A DNA stretch of 24,433 nucleotides from Planctomycetota bacterium (GTDB lineage: Bacteria; Planctomycetota; UBA1135; GCA-002748355): NCBI GenBank assembly GCA_020638795.1, contig JACKHW010000017.1, forward strand, positions 1 to 24,433. The letters are read 5' to 3'. Shown one piece after another: positions 1-8,300 of the stretch; position 1 is the first letter of the stretch, and each line of letters begins with the position of its first letter. The translations under genes were made by a program, and so were the position numbers. The notes below the pieces were generated by a model, which saw only the letters and a list, made by a program, of their open reading frames with translations, did no database searches and was not told the DNA's origin.

Positions 1-2
1 CG

Positions 3-467
3 ACCGGCGCGGCTCTTCATGCTGGCGGCGGCCTCGTGCTCGATCCTGCGGGCGGCGATGTGCCGGCGATCGCCGTGATTCGCGGATGGCGCTTCGGCTC
101 GTTCGTCGCCTTGGTCGACCTCGTCCGAGAAACCCGTGCCCGAGAGAAATCGGAGGGCGCTGACGAACCTTCCGACCTGACGATCCACACTGGTTACGAT
201 TCGACAGCGCGTCAGAACATCACGTCGTTCCCCACGAGGAGTCGCGAAGTACTCCATTTGAAGATCGCAAGATCCATTGGCAACGGAGAGCTGCACGTAT
301 CGTCGATCGATCCTGCAACTGGCAACGTGCAACCATTGTGTGTGACGACTCTGCGCCGCTATCCGCTAGGCGCATTCGGGATCGGCACGACGCGTGGGCG
401 GTGGATTCTCAAAACGATACGTATTTGGAGTGACGAGGCAGAACCCGCCCCGCTGCGCGTGGACTGA
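3..467 (+). CDS. C-terminal end of an unrecognised protein (5' partial)
   Basis: The frame is open from the left edge (first full codon at base 3) to a TGA at 465-467, so this is the last ~154 residues of a longer gene. An internal GTG at 36 is probably not the start. No family is recognised. The C-terminal half alternates hydrophobic and polar residues and is rich in Gly, Thr and Trp (for example ARSIGNGELHVSSIDP, then GRWILKTIRIW near the end). That resembles a beta-sandwich such as a LamG/concanavalin-like fold, but this is only an impression. It is followed by a probable intrinsic terminator at 530-551. Confidence 0.55.
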   Translation, partial: TGAALHAGGGLVLDPAGGDVPAIAVIRGWRFGSFVALVDLVRETRAREKSEGADEPSDLTIHTGYDSTARQNITSFPTRSREVLHLKIARSIGNGELHVSSIDPATGNVQPLCVTTLRRYPLGAFGIGTTRGRWILKTIRIWSDEAEPAPLRVD

Positions 468-529
468 AGTCATCACAGCACGACGCATGGGCCGTTCGCA
501 GTGCTTGCATGCACCGCGTTTCGTCGCCG

Positions 530-551
530 ACGCACGGCGTGCGTGTGTTTT
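530..551 (+). terminator. Probable intrinsic terminator of the left-edge gene
   Basis: The perfect arms ACGCAC (530-535) and GTGCGT (539-544) enclose the loop GGC, and GTGTTTT follows. It lies 62 bases after the stop of the left-edge gene and before the HEAT-repeat gene. The stem is short and the T run is only four bases, so efficiency may be modest. Confidence 0.45.
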
Positions 552-577
552 GAGTTTCGTCCAAAAGCCGTTAGACT
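550..577 (+). promoter_or_regulatory. Weak sigma-70-like promoter candidate before the HEAT-repeat gene
   Basis: TTGAGT (550-555) and TAGACT (572-577) are 16 bases apart. Each matches the -35/-10 consensus at four of six positions. The site lies 36 bases before the ATG at 614 and directly after the terminator-like hairpin. It could be chance in a 140-base gap. Confidence 0.25.
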
Positions 578-613
578 CCCGGCCACCTGTCTCTCCACTC
601 ACGAGGGTTTCCT

Positions 614-1723
614 ATGCAACCTCAACCCGGCCGGGACCGTGCTGCCTGCGGTTGTGGCCAGCCGCCAGACGACACATCGGGCTTGCCTCCCGAAGTGGTC
701 GCGGACCTCACGTCACAGCTCACGAGTTCGCTGTCTGCACGTCGTATCCACGCTTTGGCTTGGTTCGGCGAACGGATTCATGATGCGCCGATCACGGATC
801 TCATCCGCACTTGCCGGAACGTCGACCCACGCGTGCGCACTTGGGCAGTGTGGGCGGTTGGCCGCGTTGCCGCGCATCGTCACGATCATCCTGCGATCGA
901 CGACCTGCACGATGTGCTCTGTTCGAGCTTGCTCGACGACGTGCCGAGCGTGGCACGCATGGCTGCATACGCATTGTGTAACATGCCGCCGATCGAACGC
1001 TGTGCACGTCGCGTGGTCCATGCCTTTGAAAGCACGAGAGGAAGCTTGCGTGAGACCGGCATCGGTCTCGTCGGCCACTTCGCGACGGTTTCCGAAGATG
1101 CGCTTCGACTCGTCGTCCGAATCGCGGCGACACACGACTTGGACGGGCCCCTCGAGCACGCGGTCTTTCGTGCTGCACGACACGACCGCGACCGCTTCGT
1201 CCGTTTGGTCGAAGTCGTCTTGGTCGATCTCGTCGGTGAGCCCGCACGTGCAAAACTGATCGAGCGCATTCGATCGGTGGTCCCCGAGACCTTCCCTCTC
1301 CATATCGAAGCCTGTCTCGCGGATCTCGGAGCGGACGAACCAAGTGTCGTGGCCGCTGCGTGTCAACGCGTCGATGCGCGGCTGCTCTGCGAGCCCTCGG
1401 TTCGCGAACGACTCGTCGCGTGCCTCGCACACGACGATCTCGGTGTTCGACGCGAAGCGACGCTCGCAATCGGCAAACTCGTGCGGATCCACGGCATCGA
1501 CACGGAGGTACTCGACGCGATGGACATGCTCGCGCAGAACGTCGTCGATGCCGATCGCAACCTCGCATCGTTCAGCGCATGGGTCTTCGAGCGCATCGGC
1601 CCACCGGCACGATCCGCAATCGCTGCCCTCGAACGAGCGAGCGTGACGGACGACAACACCGTACGCCAGGCCGCCACGGCAGCACTGAAGCGCGTCCGCT
1701 GCGAAGACGAGACCGAATGCTGA
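614..1723 (+). CDS. HEAT-repeat protein
   Basis: A 369-residue, all-helical protein with no signal peptide or membrane segment. From about residue 30 onward there are repeated helical pairs with the HEAT pattern of hydrophobics, a central Asp/Pro turn and a following Arg or Val. Examples are NVDPRVRTWAVWAVGRVA near residue 75 and LGVRREATLAIGKLV near residue 285. Such alpha-solenoids bind proteins or nucleic acids and have no fixed enzymatic role. The first 20 residues contain a small CGCG cysteine cluster. The ATG at 614 follows GAGGG at 603-607. The next gene on the same strand is addB, about 70 bases on, so cotranscription with the DNA-repair pair is possible but not shown. Confidence 0.75.
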   Translation: MQPQPGRDRAACGCGQPPDDTSGLPPEVVADLTSQLTSSLSARRIHALAWFGERIHDAPITDLIRTCRNVDPRVRTWAVWAVGRVAAHRHDHPAIDDLHDVLCSSLLDDVPSVARMAAYALCNMPPIERCARRVVHAFESTRGSLRETGIGLVGHFATVSEDALRLVVRIAATHDLDGPLEHAVFRAARHDRDRFVRLVEVVLVDLVGEPARAKLIERIRSVVPETFPLHIEACLADLGADEPSVVAAACQRVDARLLCEPSVRERLVACLAHDDLGVRREATLAIGKLVRIHGIDTEVLDAMDMLAQNVVDADRNLASFSAWVFERIGPPARSAIAALERASVTDDNTVRQAATAALKRVRCEDETEC

Positions 1724-1795
1724 CGTCGTGCAGTTGACGCGCACGTGCCGCGATCGGAAATCGCGCGCGGACAGCCCTGCTGCTGGCAAGGCGCG

Positions 1796-4700
1796 ATGAT
1801 GGCCTGCAAACTCACGCGCGTGATACCGCACACGTCATCGTTGGACGGACTGATCGATGCCATCGATCCGAGGCGCCCGGAGCGCCCGCGCGATCGACAG
1901 CTGGTGACGGTCGTTCCGACGATGGCAATCGCGATGGAAGTCGAACATCGACTGATCGAGCGCGGCATCTCGACCGCAGGCGTACATGTTCTGACTGCCA
2001 AAGCGATCCTCGATCGACTGGCGCGCGTCGGAACGGGCGCTCCTCGACATCGCATGCACTCCAGACTCGTCGAGGAGTGGCTCCAATCGGAGATTCGATC
2101 GAGGCTCGAGGACCTCGCGTTCTCACGCTACCGAGCAGAACTCCGCTATCTCCACGAGCACGCGTCTGCGCGTAAGGTCGTCGCGCGGACCCTGCTCGCG
2201 ATTCGACGTCAAGAGGCAGGGTATTCGAGCACCTTCGTGCCCCACGCCGCCACTTCACGCTTCGTCGCGTCGTTCCTCGGCCCACTCGCGACGATGATCG
2301 ACCGATCGTCACGCGCGGACGATGCGATCTCGATCCAGCGAGCGAATCGCGAGCTTCGTGACCACGGCTTTTCGCGTGCCTTCTCGGATCGTGTGCGACT
2401 GCTCGTGCACGAGCCCGTGCCCCGTGAGAACGTAGAGCTCGCTTCGCTTCTGCTGACGATCCTCCAGACGCCCTCGTTGTCGGATGTCCTGATCGAGCGA
2501 TCGGCCATCGCGACACCGATACGCCACGATGACGACGCGGGGGCTTCACTTCCGAAGGTTGGGGGGTCGGCGCGATTCGCGACCTTTCACGCGAGAGGCA
2601 ATCGAGCCGAACTGACCGAAGCGTGCATTCGGATCCGAGACCTCATCCGCAGTGGAACGCGACCCGACCGAATCGCGATCCTCATGCACGACGAAGCGCG
2701 GTATCACGGCCTACTGACAGCCATCGCCGAGCGCGAAGATGTCCCGGTCGCAATCCGCGGCAAGCGTACCGCGACGTCGGTTCCCGCGATCGGGCTTGCC
2801 AACGGCTTGATCCGCCTATGCTGCAGGGATGCACCTCGGAGTGCGGTAATCGCTGCACTCGCACATCCGAACATGAATCGTGACGCGAACGATGCCGGAG
2901 TGTCGTCGCGAGATTTCTTGTCCGCAGTCGCTGCATTCGACGACGAGACGCGGAATGCAGGCTGCACTGGCGGCTTCGATGCGCTGCTCGGTGTCGTACA
3001 TGAACGACTGTCTCGCAAGAAGCACGCACGCCATGCACGCGCTGTCTCCGCCATCGAAGCTCACTTGTCTGCGTTGCGAGAACTCGCCGAGCGCCTACGC
3101 TCTTCATCGACCAACGTCGATCAAGCGCGCGCGATCGATGTCATGTTCGCACACGCAATCGCATGGACTCCCCAGATCGATACCACGGACATCGCGCGCA
3201 TCGATCGTTGCATCCGGACCGCTCTCGAAGAGCTCGCTGTGCGGGATACGATCGCGCTGCCTCCACTCGACATCGACTCGATCCCCGAGGCCTTTCGGAG
3301 CCGACTCCCTCCCGTCGCGCTCGAGTCCGAAAGCAGCGGAGTCGCGTGGCTTTCCCTCGACGAGGTTCACGGGCGGGATTTCGACGCGGTCTTTTTGCTC
3401 GGCTTCGAACGCGGCACGTCTCTTCGCGAGCCGAATCGCTCCCAGTCACTCCAGAGTCGACTCGACGCGGATGACGTCGAAGCCTGGAACCGATCGATTC
3501 TCGAGAGTCGAAACCGCATCGACCCGTCGATCACGCCGGGTGACACGGACGTCGTTTCGCTGACCGTTCCGGCAACGCCTCAGCAACTTGCAATGCGTGT
3601 GAAGGGCTCGCTGGCAACCGTCCTCGCCACGACCCGCGACCTCGTGACCGTCTCCTACTGCCGAGCGGACGATCAGGGGCGCCCGCTCGGACCATCACCA
3701 TGGATCGGAGCGATCTCCGAGGCGCTCGGCGGCTCTCGCAGGATCCACGATCTCGTTGCCGATCCCGAGGTCCATGCTTCGGTGCCGTGGACTCCTGCAC
3801 GCCGCTATTCCTGGCGATGCCGTCCAGGGACGAGCCCGAGTCGCGACGACGCTCTGCGTCATGCCGGACTCACGAAGGGATGGCGCGGACTCGAAAAAGG
3901 GGTGATCCGCCTCGGACACGATGCACCGTCCGATCTTCTGCGCGGTGCATCGTGGATCGGAACCAACGATCGATTCGAAGCGAAAGAGCCCGCCGGGTTC
4001 CGTTTCGACCCGTGGCAACTCGGCCCGACCAATCTCGCTTCGCGTGGTGTGAGCGCAACGTCCTTCACCAAGCTCGATACCTGTCCGTTGCAGTTCTACT
4101 TTGCAAAAGTGATCGGCGCCGCAGCAATGCGCGAAGCGCCTACGATCGAGAGGATCTCGAGCCTGGACATCGGCAACGCGGCTCACGCAGTGCTCGAGGA
4201 CACGTATCGATCCCTGTTCGCCGAAGAACACGATCTCGAAGAACGCATCCGACTCGCGAAAGAGATGGTCGCAGCGGAGCTGCAGAAACGCGATGACGAG
4301 TTCGTTCCACCGATCGAGCGTCGCTATCCGGTCCTCGGCGACGTGACCCGCGGACGCTGGCGAGCTGCGCTCGAAGCATTCGTCGAAGCCGACCTTCGAG
4401 ATCTCGACCGACGCGGTTTGGTTCCAGGCGCTTTCGAACGTGCGCTCGCGACCGAACTCGATCTCGAGGATGTTCACGTCCGGCTCACCGGAAAGCTCGA
4501 TCGGATCGACTATCGCGGCGGCGCTGCTGCTCGTGTCATCGACTACAAGACCGGAGCCCAGGTTCGCAAGAAGCCCAACGACCGTAACGCCGAGCCGAAG
4601 CAACTCGAACTCTATGCCCTCATGCTGGAGGGAACCGACGGTGTCCGCGTGGCCGCGAGCCTCCTCGGTATCGCGCCGCGGCATTTCGAGGAGTACGAAG

Positions 4701-4915
4701 GGGAGCTGCCCGAACGCGCGCTGTCCGCATCCTTCTGGGATGGCGTCGATGCGCACAGGAGCGAACTGGCAAGGATCGCTCGCCCCATGGTCGACGGGAC
4801 CTACGAACCGCGAAAGGACACGCCATTCCCTTGCAACTACTGTGACTTCCGTGCCGCGTGCCCGCGATATCACGCGCCGACACTATCGCGACTCGGGCTG
4901 GAGTTGGGCACATGA
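1796..4915 (+). CDS. addB: AddB-like subunit of the AddAB helicase-nuclease (PD-(D/E)XK exonuclease with Fe-S cluster)
   Basis: Predicted partner of AddA in processing double-strand DNA breaks for RecA-dependent recombination. With the ATG at 1796 (CAAGG at 1787-1791; an upstream GTG at 1745 is in frame but less likely) the protein has 1039 residues. The C-terminal nuclease domain shows GKLD (D902) and a DYKTG motif (D916-Y-K918), followed by a QLELYALML helix. Cys763 together with Cys1013, Cys1016 and Cys1022 (CxxC-x5-C) reproduce the spacing of the 4Fe-4S cluster that staples the AddB nuclease domain. The N-terminal part has the layout of the AddB inactivated helicase core, but no GxxGxGKT Walker A is visible. 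The stop overlaps the addA start (ATGA, 4912-4915), so translation is probably coupled. Sequence similarity to Bacillus AddB is distant, so the assignment rests on motifs and on its partner. Confidence 0.85.
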   Translation: MMACKLTRVIPHTSSLDGLIDAIDPRRPERPRDRQLVTVVPTMAIAMEVEHRLIERGISTAGVHVLTAKAILDRLARVGTGAPRHRMHSRLVEEWLQSEIRSRLEDLAFSRYRAELRYLHEHASARKVVARTLLAIRRQEAGYSSTFVPHAATSRFVASFLGPLATMIDRSSRADDAISIQRANRELRDHGFSRAFSDRVRLLVHEPVPRENVELASLLLTILQTPSLSDVLIERSAIATPIRHDDDAGASLPKVGGSARFATFHARGNRAELTEACIRIRDLIRSGTRPDRIAILMHDEARYHGLLTAIAEREDVPVAIRGKRTATSVPAIGLANGLIRLCCRDAPRSAVIAALAHPNMNRDANDAGVSSRDFLSAVAAFDDETRNAGCTGGFDALLGVVHERLSRKKHARHARAVSAIEAHLSALRELAERLRSSSTNVDQARAIDVMFAHAIAWTPQIDTTDIARIDRCIRTALEELAVRDTIALPPLDIDSIPEAFRSRLPPVALESESSGVAWLSLDEVHGRDFDAVFLLGFERGTSLREPNRSQSLQSRLDADDVEAWNRSILESRNRIDPSITPGDTDVVSLTVPATPQQLAMRVKGSLATVLATTRDLVTVSYCRADDQGRPLGPSPWIGAISEALGGSRRIHDLVADPEVHASVPWTPARRYSWRCRPGTSPSRDDALRHAGLTKGWRGLEKGVIRLGHDAPSDLLRGASWIGTNDRFEAKEPAGFRFDPWQLGPTNLASRGVSATSFTKLDTCPLQFYFAKVIGAAAMREAPTIERISSLDIGNAAHAVLEDTYRSLFAEEHDLEERIRLAKEMVAAELQKRDDEFVPPIERRYPVLGDVTRGRWRAALEAFVEADLRDLDRRGLVPGAFERALATELDLEDVHVRLTGKLDRIDYRGGAAARVIDYKTGAQVRKKPNDRNAEPKQLELYALMLEGTDGVRVAASLLGIAPRHFEEYEGELPERALSASFWDGVDAHRSELARIARPMVDGTYEPRKDTPFPCNYCDFRAACPRYHAPTLSRLGLELGT

Positions 4916-7900
4916 CCGCGATCGCGGACCTCGCTGCGCGCGCCGAGGCGTTGACGAACTTCGAAGACAATCTCGTCCTCGTCGCGGGCGCAGGATCGGG
5001 TAAGACGAGTCTTCTCGTGAGTCGAACCCTGTGCGCTTGGCTCGGCAAGCGCATCGACCCTGGGCGCATGCTGATCACGACGTTCACCGAAAAAGCGGCG
5101 AGCGAGATGGCCGAACGCCTCGATGACGCGCTCCGTGAACTGAACGAGAGCGACATCGACCCAGCGTCGGATGCGGGTCGAGCCTACGCAGCCTTGACTC
5201 GCGAGTTCGGACTCGACGACGGAGCCGTACGCGAACGCGCCGCCATGGCCGCGAAGCAAGAGCCGCCGAGCGTCTTGACCTTCCATGCGTTCTGCTTGCG
5301 CTGGCTCCAAGAGTTCGCGCGCGCTGCAGGGCTGCCACCCGAACTCGAGATCCTGGACGACGACTCCGTGCACCTCGCCTTCGACGAGTTCTGGCCGTCG
5401 TTCGTCGAGGAGGAACTCGGTCCCGAACGGAAAGCCCAACGCATAGGGAACCAAGAAACGCGTGAGACTTGGCGAACCCTCTTGCGATCGTTCGACCTAG
5501 CGGAGATCTCCAGCATCGCACGCAGCGCTTGTCTCGAACCCCAGATTCGGACTCATCCGATCGACTGGAGCCGTCACGAACTCATCGAAGCGACATCCGC
5601 CCTGTTCGAGCACCTCGATGCCGATCCCGTCAAGCATGCCTCGAAGCTCAACTTCGGGTCTTGGGCGACGCTGACGTGCACGGTCGTGAGCGAGCTACTC
5701 GCGCTGGATGAGTCCGCACCCGTTCCTGATGCACTCGCGTCGCGTGCGAGCGAACTCGCGAACAACCGCGCGACTCCCGCGAAGTCGGACTACGAGGATC
5801 CGGACGATCTCGCACGCATGTCGGAAACGGCGAAGCGGATGAAAGCCTGCTTGGCGACGTGGGCGAACCTGCCGGCTCCGAAAGTCGCGATCGCGATCTC
5901 GGCCTTCGTCAAGCGCGTGACATCCGCATTCGAGAAGCACTTGACGCGACTCGGCGGGCTGTCGTTCTCCGAGTGTCTCGTACGCTGCGCACGCCTTCTG
6001 GGGGATTCGACGCACGTTCGCGATCGGTTGCGGGATCGGTATTCGCTCCTACTCGTCGACGAATTCCAGGATACGGATCCACTGCAGTACGACATGCTCT
6101 TCTATCTCGCTCAGAGCGGCCCATCTCGGCGCAACGAAGATCCGAAGTCGGTCGACCTGAGGCCCGGCGCACTCTGCATCGTCGGTGACCCCAAGCAGAG
6201 CATCTACAGGTTCCGAGGCGCCGACATGCGAGCGTATGGTCGCGCGCTCGAGAACATCCTGAGTCAAGGCGGCAAGTTGCTGGACCTGACCGCCAACTTT
6301 CGCAGCGAGCCCGAGATCCTCGACTTCGTCAATCGCGCGGTGACACCGCTCTTCGACGGGAATCCCGGGTATCAGGCCGATCGACAAGATCTCGTGACGC
6401 CGAAGCAAGCGACGGGTCGAGGGAGCGTCACTCTCCTGCATGTTGCGGACGACGACAAGAATGCACGCCATGCGAGCGAAGCCGCCGAGATTGCACGACG
6501 ACTCCTCCAGAATCGATCCCGGCATCGACGCGCGTGGCGGGACTATGCACTGCTCTTCCGTGCGACGACGAAGATCGAAACATATGCGGACGCGCTGCGA
6601 GACGCGGGGATTCCCGTTCTCGTCGAGGGTACGACGCGCTTCTACCAACGACGCGAAGTCGAACGCTTCTTGGCATTGCTGAGACTCGCTCTCACTCCGT
6701 GGGACGAAACCGCGATGCTGGCCTACCTGCGTGGCCCGCTCGCAGCCATCCCCGAAAGCGAACTCTTCGCCGTCGCTGAGGTAAGCCGCACGGATCTCCA
6801 AGTTCGAGTCCCACGCCCCACACGATGGCTTCTCGAAGAGCACGAAGACGAACGCCTCGCACCGAACCTGACGCGCGCAGTTCGCGCGTTACGAGCGATG
6901 ATCGCGCACATCGCGACCCTCGAGTCGGACGCGATCTTCGAGTATGCGCTCCACGAGACAGGTCTCGCCACCCTCGAGGCCGCAGGTTACGAAGGCGAAC
7001 AACGGCTCGCCAACCTGGAAATTCTCGCCCAGCGGGCTGCCGCGTGGGCACGGGAAGGCAGTCACGACTTCGAACAGGCCCTACGCTTCTTCGAGCGTGA
7101 AGCCATGGGCGAGAAAGACGCCGAGGAGAACCCACTGGCGGACGATCGCCTCGACGCGGTGAGACTCCTGACGATCCACAAAGCGAAAGGGCTCGAATGG
7201 GACGTGGTCATCGTTCCGGACGCATCGCGAAGCCAGAACACGCAGAACAAGCGCGGAAAGACGTTCGTCCTCGACAGTCGTCGCTCACCTACGATGCTGG
7301 CACGCCTGCCCCGCATCGGTTCGCCGAGCCTCGTCTTCCACGATGTCGACGAACGGCTCCACGACGACGCCGAGACGCAGCGCTTGTTCTACGTGGCTGC
7401 GACCAGGGCGCGGCGCGAACTGCTGATCACATGGTCCACCAACTCTCGAAACCGGATGTGGAAGCGCATCTTCGATGGTCTCGCGATCGATCCGTGCGAG
7501 CAGTTCGAGGACGACCGCACGATCGCCGGTGTTGCGACGCACGGCTGCATGCGAAGTTCGGATATCAGGACGATGCGCGCGCCGACGGTCACCGACACCG
7601 GGACGCCGGATACCTTCGTCAGCACTCGTGCTCGTTCCGAGTACGTGGCGTCGCTCGATGGGCGCTTGCGCCCGCGGCTCGAGGCCCCCAGCAGCACGAA
7701 GGTCCACCAACGCATCGGCGACACATCCGGCTTATCGCACTTCGGTGCTCCCGGTCGACACGCTGGAGTCATTGGCACCGTCGTGCACGAGTATCTTCAT
7801 GGCGCGGACTTCGGAGTGGAGAGCGTCGACGTCAGACGCGCCGACGGCATCTTGGCAACGCACGTCGAAGCCACACTCCTACACGCATCCGTGCTCGAAG

Positions 7901-8277
7901 AATTGCGGTCGGATGTCCACTACGTTCTCGAGTGTTTCGTGACTTCCGAACTGCGTTCGCGCGCATTCGCAGCGCACGGCGTTTGGCGAGAGGTCCCCAT
8001 CCTGTTCCGCGATTCCGAAGCAGCGTGGCGCGGCTCGATCGATCTCGTGCTCGAGATCGACTGCGGATCTTCGGGCACGACGAACGAAATCGTCGTCGTC
8101 GACTACAAGAGCGATCGCGTGACCGAAGGCACGGAGCAGGACTTCGTCACTCGACACGCTCCGCAAATCGACCGATATGCACGTGCGCTGCAGGCTGCAT
8201 GGTCGCTTGCAGTGGTTCCACGACGCGAACTCTGGATGCTCCGACGCGGCACGATCCATGTCGTCGAAGATCGTTGA
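4912..8277 (+). CDS. addA: AddA-like UvrD-family helicase with C-terminal nuclease domain
   Basis: An 1121-residue superfamily 1A helicase-nuclease. Motifs in order: Walker A AGAGSGKT (residues 25-32), motif Ia TTFTEKAASEM, FHAFCLRWL, motif II DEFQD (383-387), motif III GDPKQSIYRFRGAD, motif IV NFRSEPEILDFVN, motif V LLTIHKAKGLEWD, motif VI LFYVAATRARREL. The C-terminal RecB-type nuclease has GTVVHEYLHG (H959), a metal-binding Asp in GSIDLVL (D1044) and DYKSD (D1064, K1066), followed by a QIDRYARAL helix. It should translocate on ssDNA and cut one strand while AddB cuts the other. The ATG at 4912 lies inside the addB stop (ATGA), which supports this start over the GTG at 4858. It is slightly shorter than Bacillus AddA (about 1230 residues). 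Recognition hotspots cannot be predicted from sequence. Confidence 0.92.
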   Translation: MTAIADLAARAEALTNFEDNLVLVAGAGSGKTSLLVSRTLCAWLGKRIDPGRMLITTFTEKAASEMAERLDDALRELNESDIDPASDAGRAYAALTREFGLDDGAVRERAAMAAKQEPPSVLTFHAFCLRWLQEFARAAGLPPELEILDDDSVHLAFDEFWPSFVEEELGPERKAQRIGNQETRETWRTLLRSFDLAEISSIARSACLEPQIRTHPIDWSRHELIEATSALFEHLDADPVKHASKLNFGSWATLTCTVVSELLALDESAPVPDALASRASELANNRATPAKSDYEDPDDLARMSETAKRMKACLATWANLPAPKVAIAISAFVKRVTSAFEKHLTRLGGLSFSECLVRCARLLGDSTHVRDRLRDRYSLLLVDEFQDTDPLQYDMLFYLAQSGPSRRNEDPKSVDLRPGALCIVGDPKQSIYRFRGADMRAYGRALENILSQGGKLLDLTANFRSEPEILDFVNRAVTPLFDGNPGYQADRQDLVTPKQATGRGSVTLLHVADDDKNARHASEAAEIARRLLQNRSRHRRAWRDYALLFRATTKIETYADALRDAGIPVLVEGTTRFYQRREVERFLALLRLALTPWDETAMLAYLRGPLAAIPESELFAVAEVSRTDLQVRVPRPTRWLLEEHEDERLAPNLTRAVRALRAMIAHIATLESDAIFEYALHETGLATLEAAGYEGEQRLANLEILAQRAAAWAREGSHDFEQALRFFEREAMGEKDAEENPLADDRLDAVRLLTIHKAKGLEWDVVIVPDASRSQNTQNKRGKTFVLDSRRSPTMLARLPRIGSPSLVFHDVDERLHDDAETQRLFYVAATRARRELLITWSTNSRNRMWKRIFDGLAIDPCEQFEDDRTIAGVATHGCMRSSDIRTMRAPTVTDTGTPDTFVSTRARSEYVASLDGRLRPRLEAPSSTKVHQRIGDTSGLSHFGAPGRHAGVIGTVVHEYLHGADFGVESVDVRRADGILATHVEATLLHASVLEELRSDVHYVLECFVTSELRSRAFAAHGVWREVPILFRDSEAAWRGSIDLVLEIDCGSSGTTNEIVVVDYKSDRVTEGTEQDFVTRHAPQIDRYARALQAAWSLAVVPRRELWMLRRGTIHVVEDR

Positions 8278-8282
8278 CGATC

Positions 8283-8300
8283 GAGCGTGGGTCCACGCTC
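8283..8300. terminator. Stem-loop between convergent addA and rtcR, probable bidirectional terminator
   Basis: GAGCGTGG (8283-8290) and CCACGCTC (8293-8300) form a perfect 8-base inverted repeat separated by GT. As RNA this is a seven-pair stem with a four-base loop. It fills the 21-base gap between the addA stop (8277) and the rtcR stop, and its right arm overlaps the rtcR TGA (8299-8301). There is no T tract on either side, so it may act as a roadblock or RNA-end stabiliser rather than a classical intrinsic terminator. Confidence 0.5.

Noticed and set aside
1745..1795. Upstream GTG start for addB
   Set aside because: The 17 extra residues (Pro, Arg, Cys and Trp-rich) look non-coding and the ATG at 1796 has a better placed ribosome binding site.
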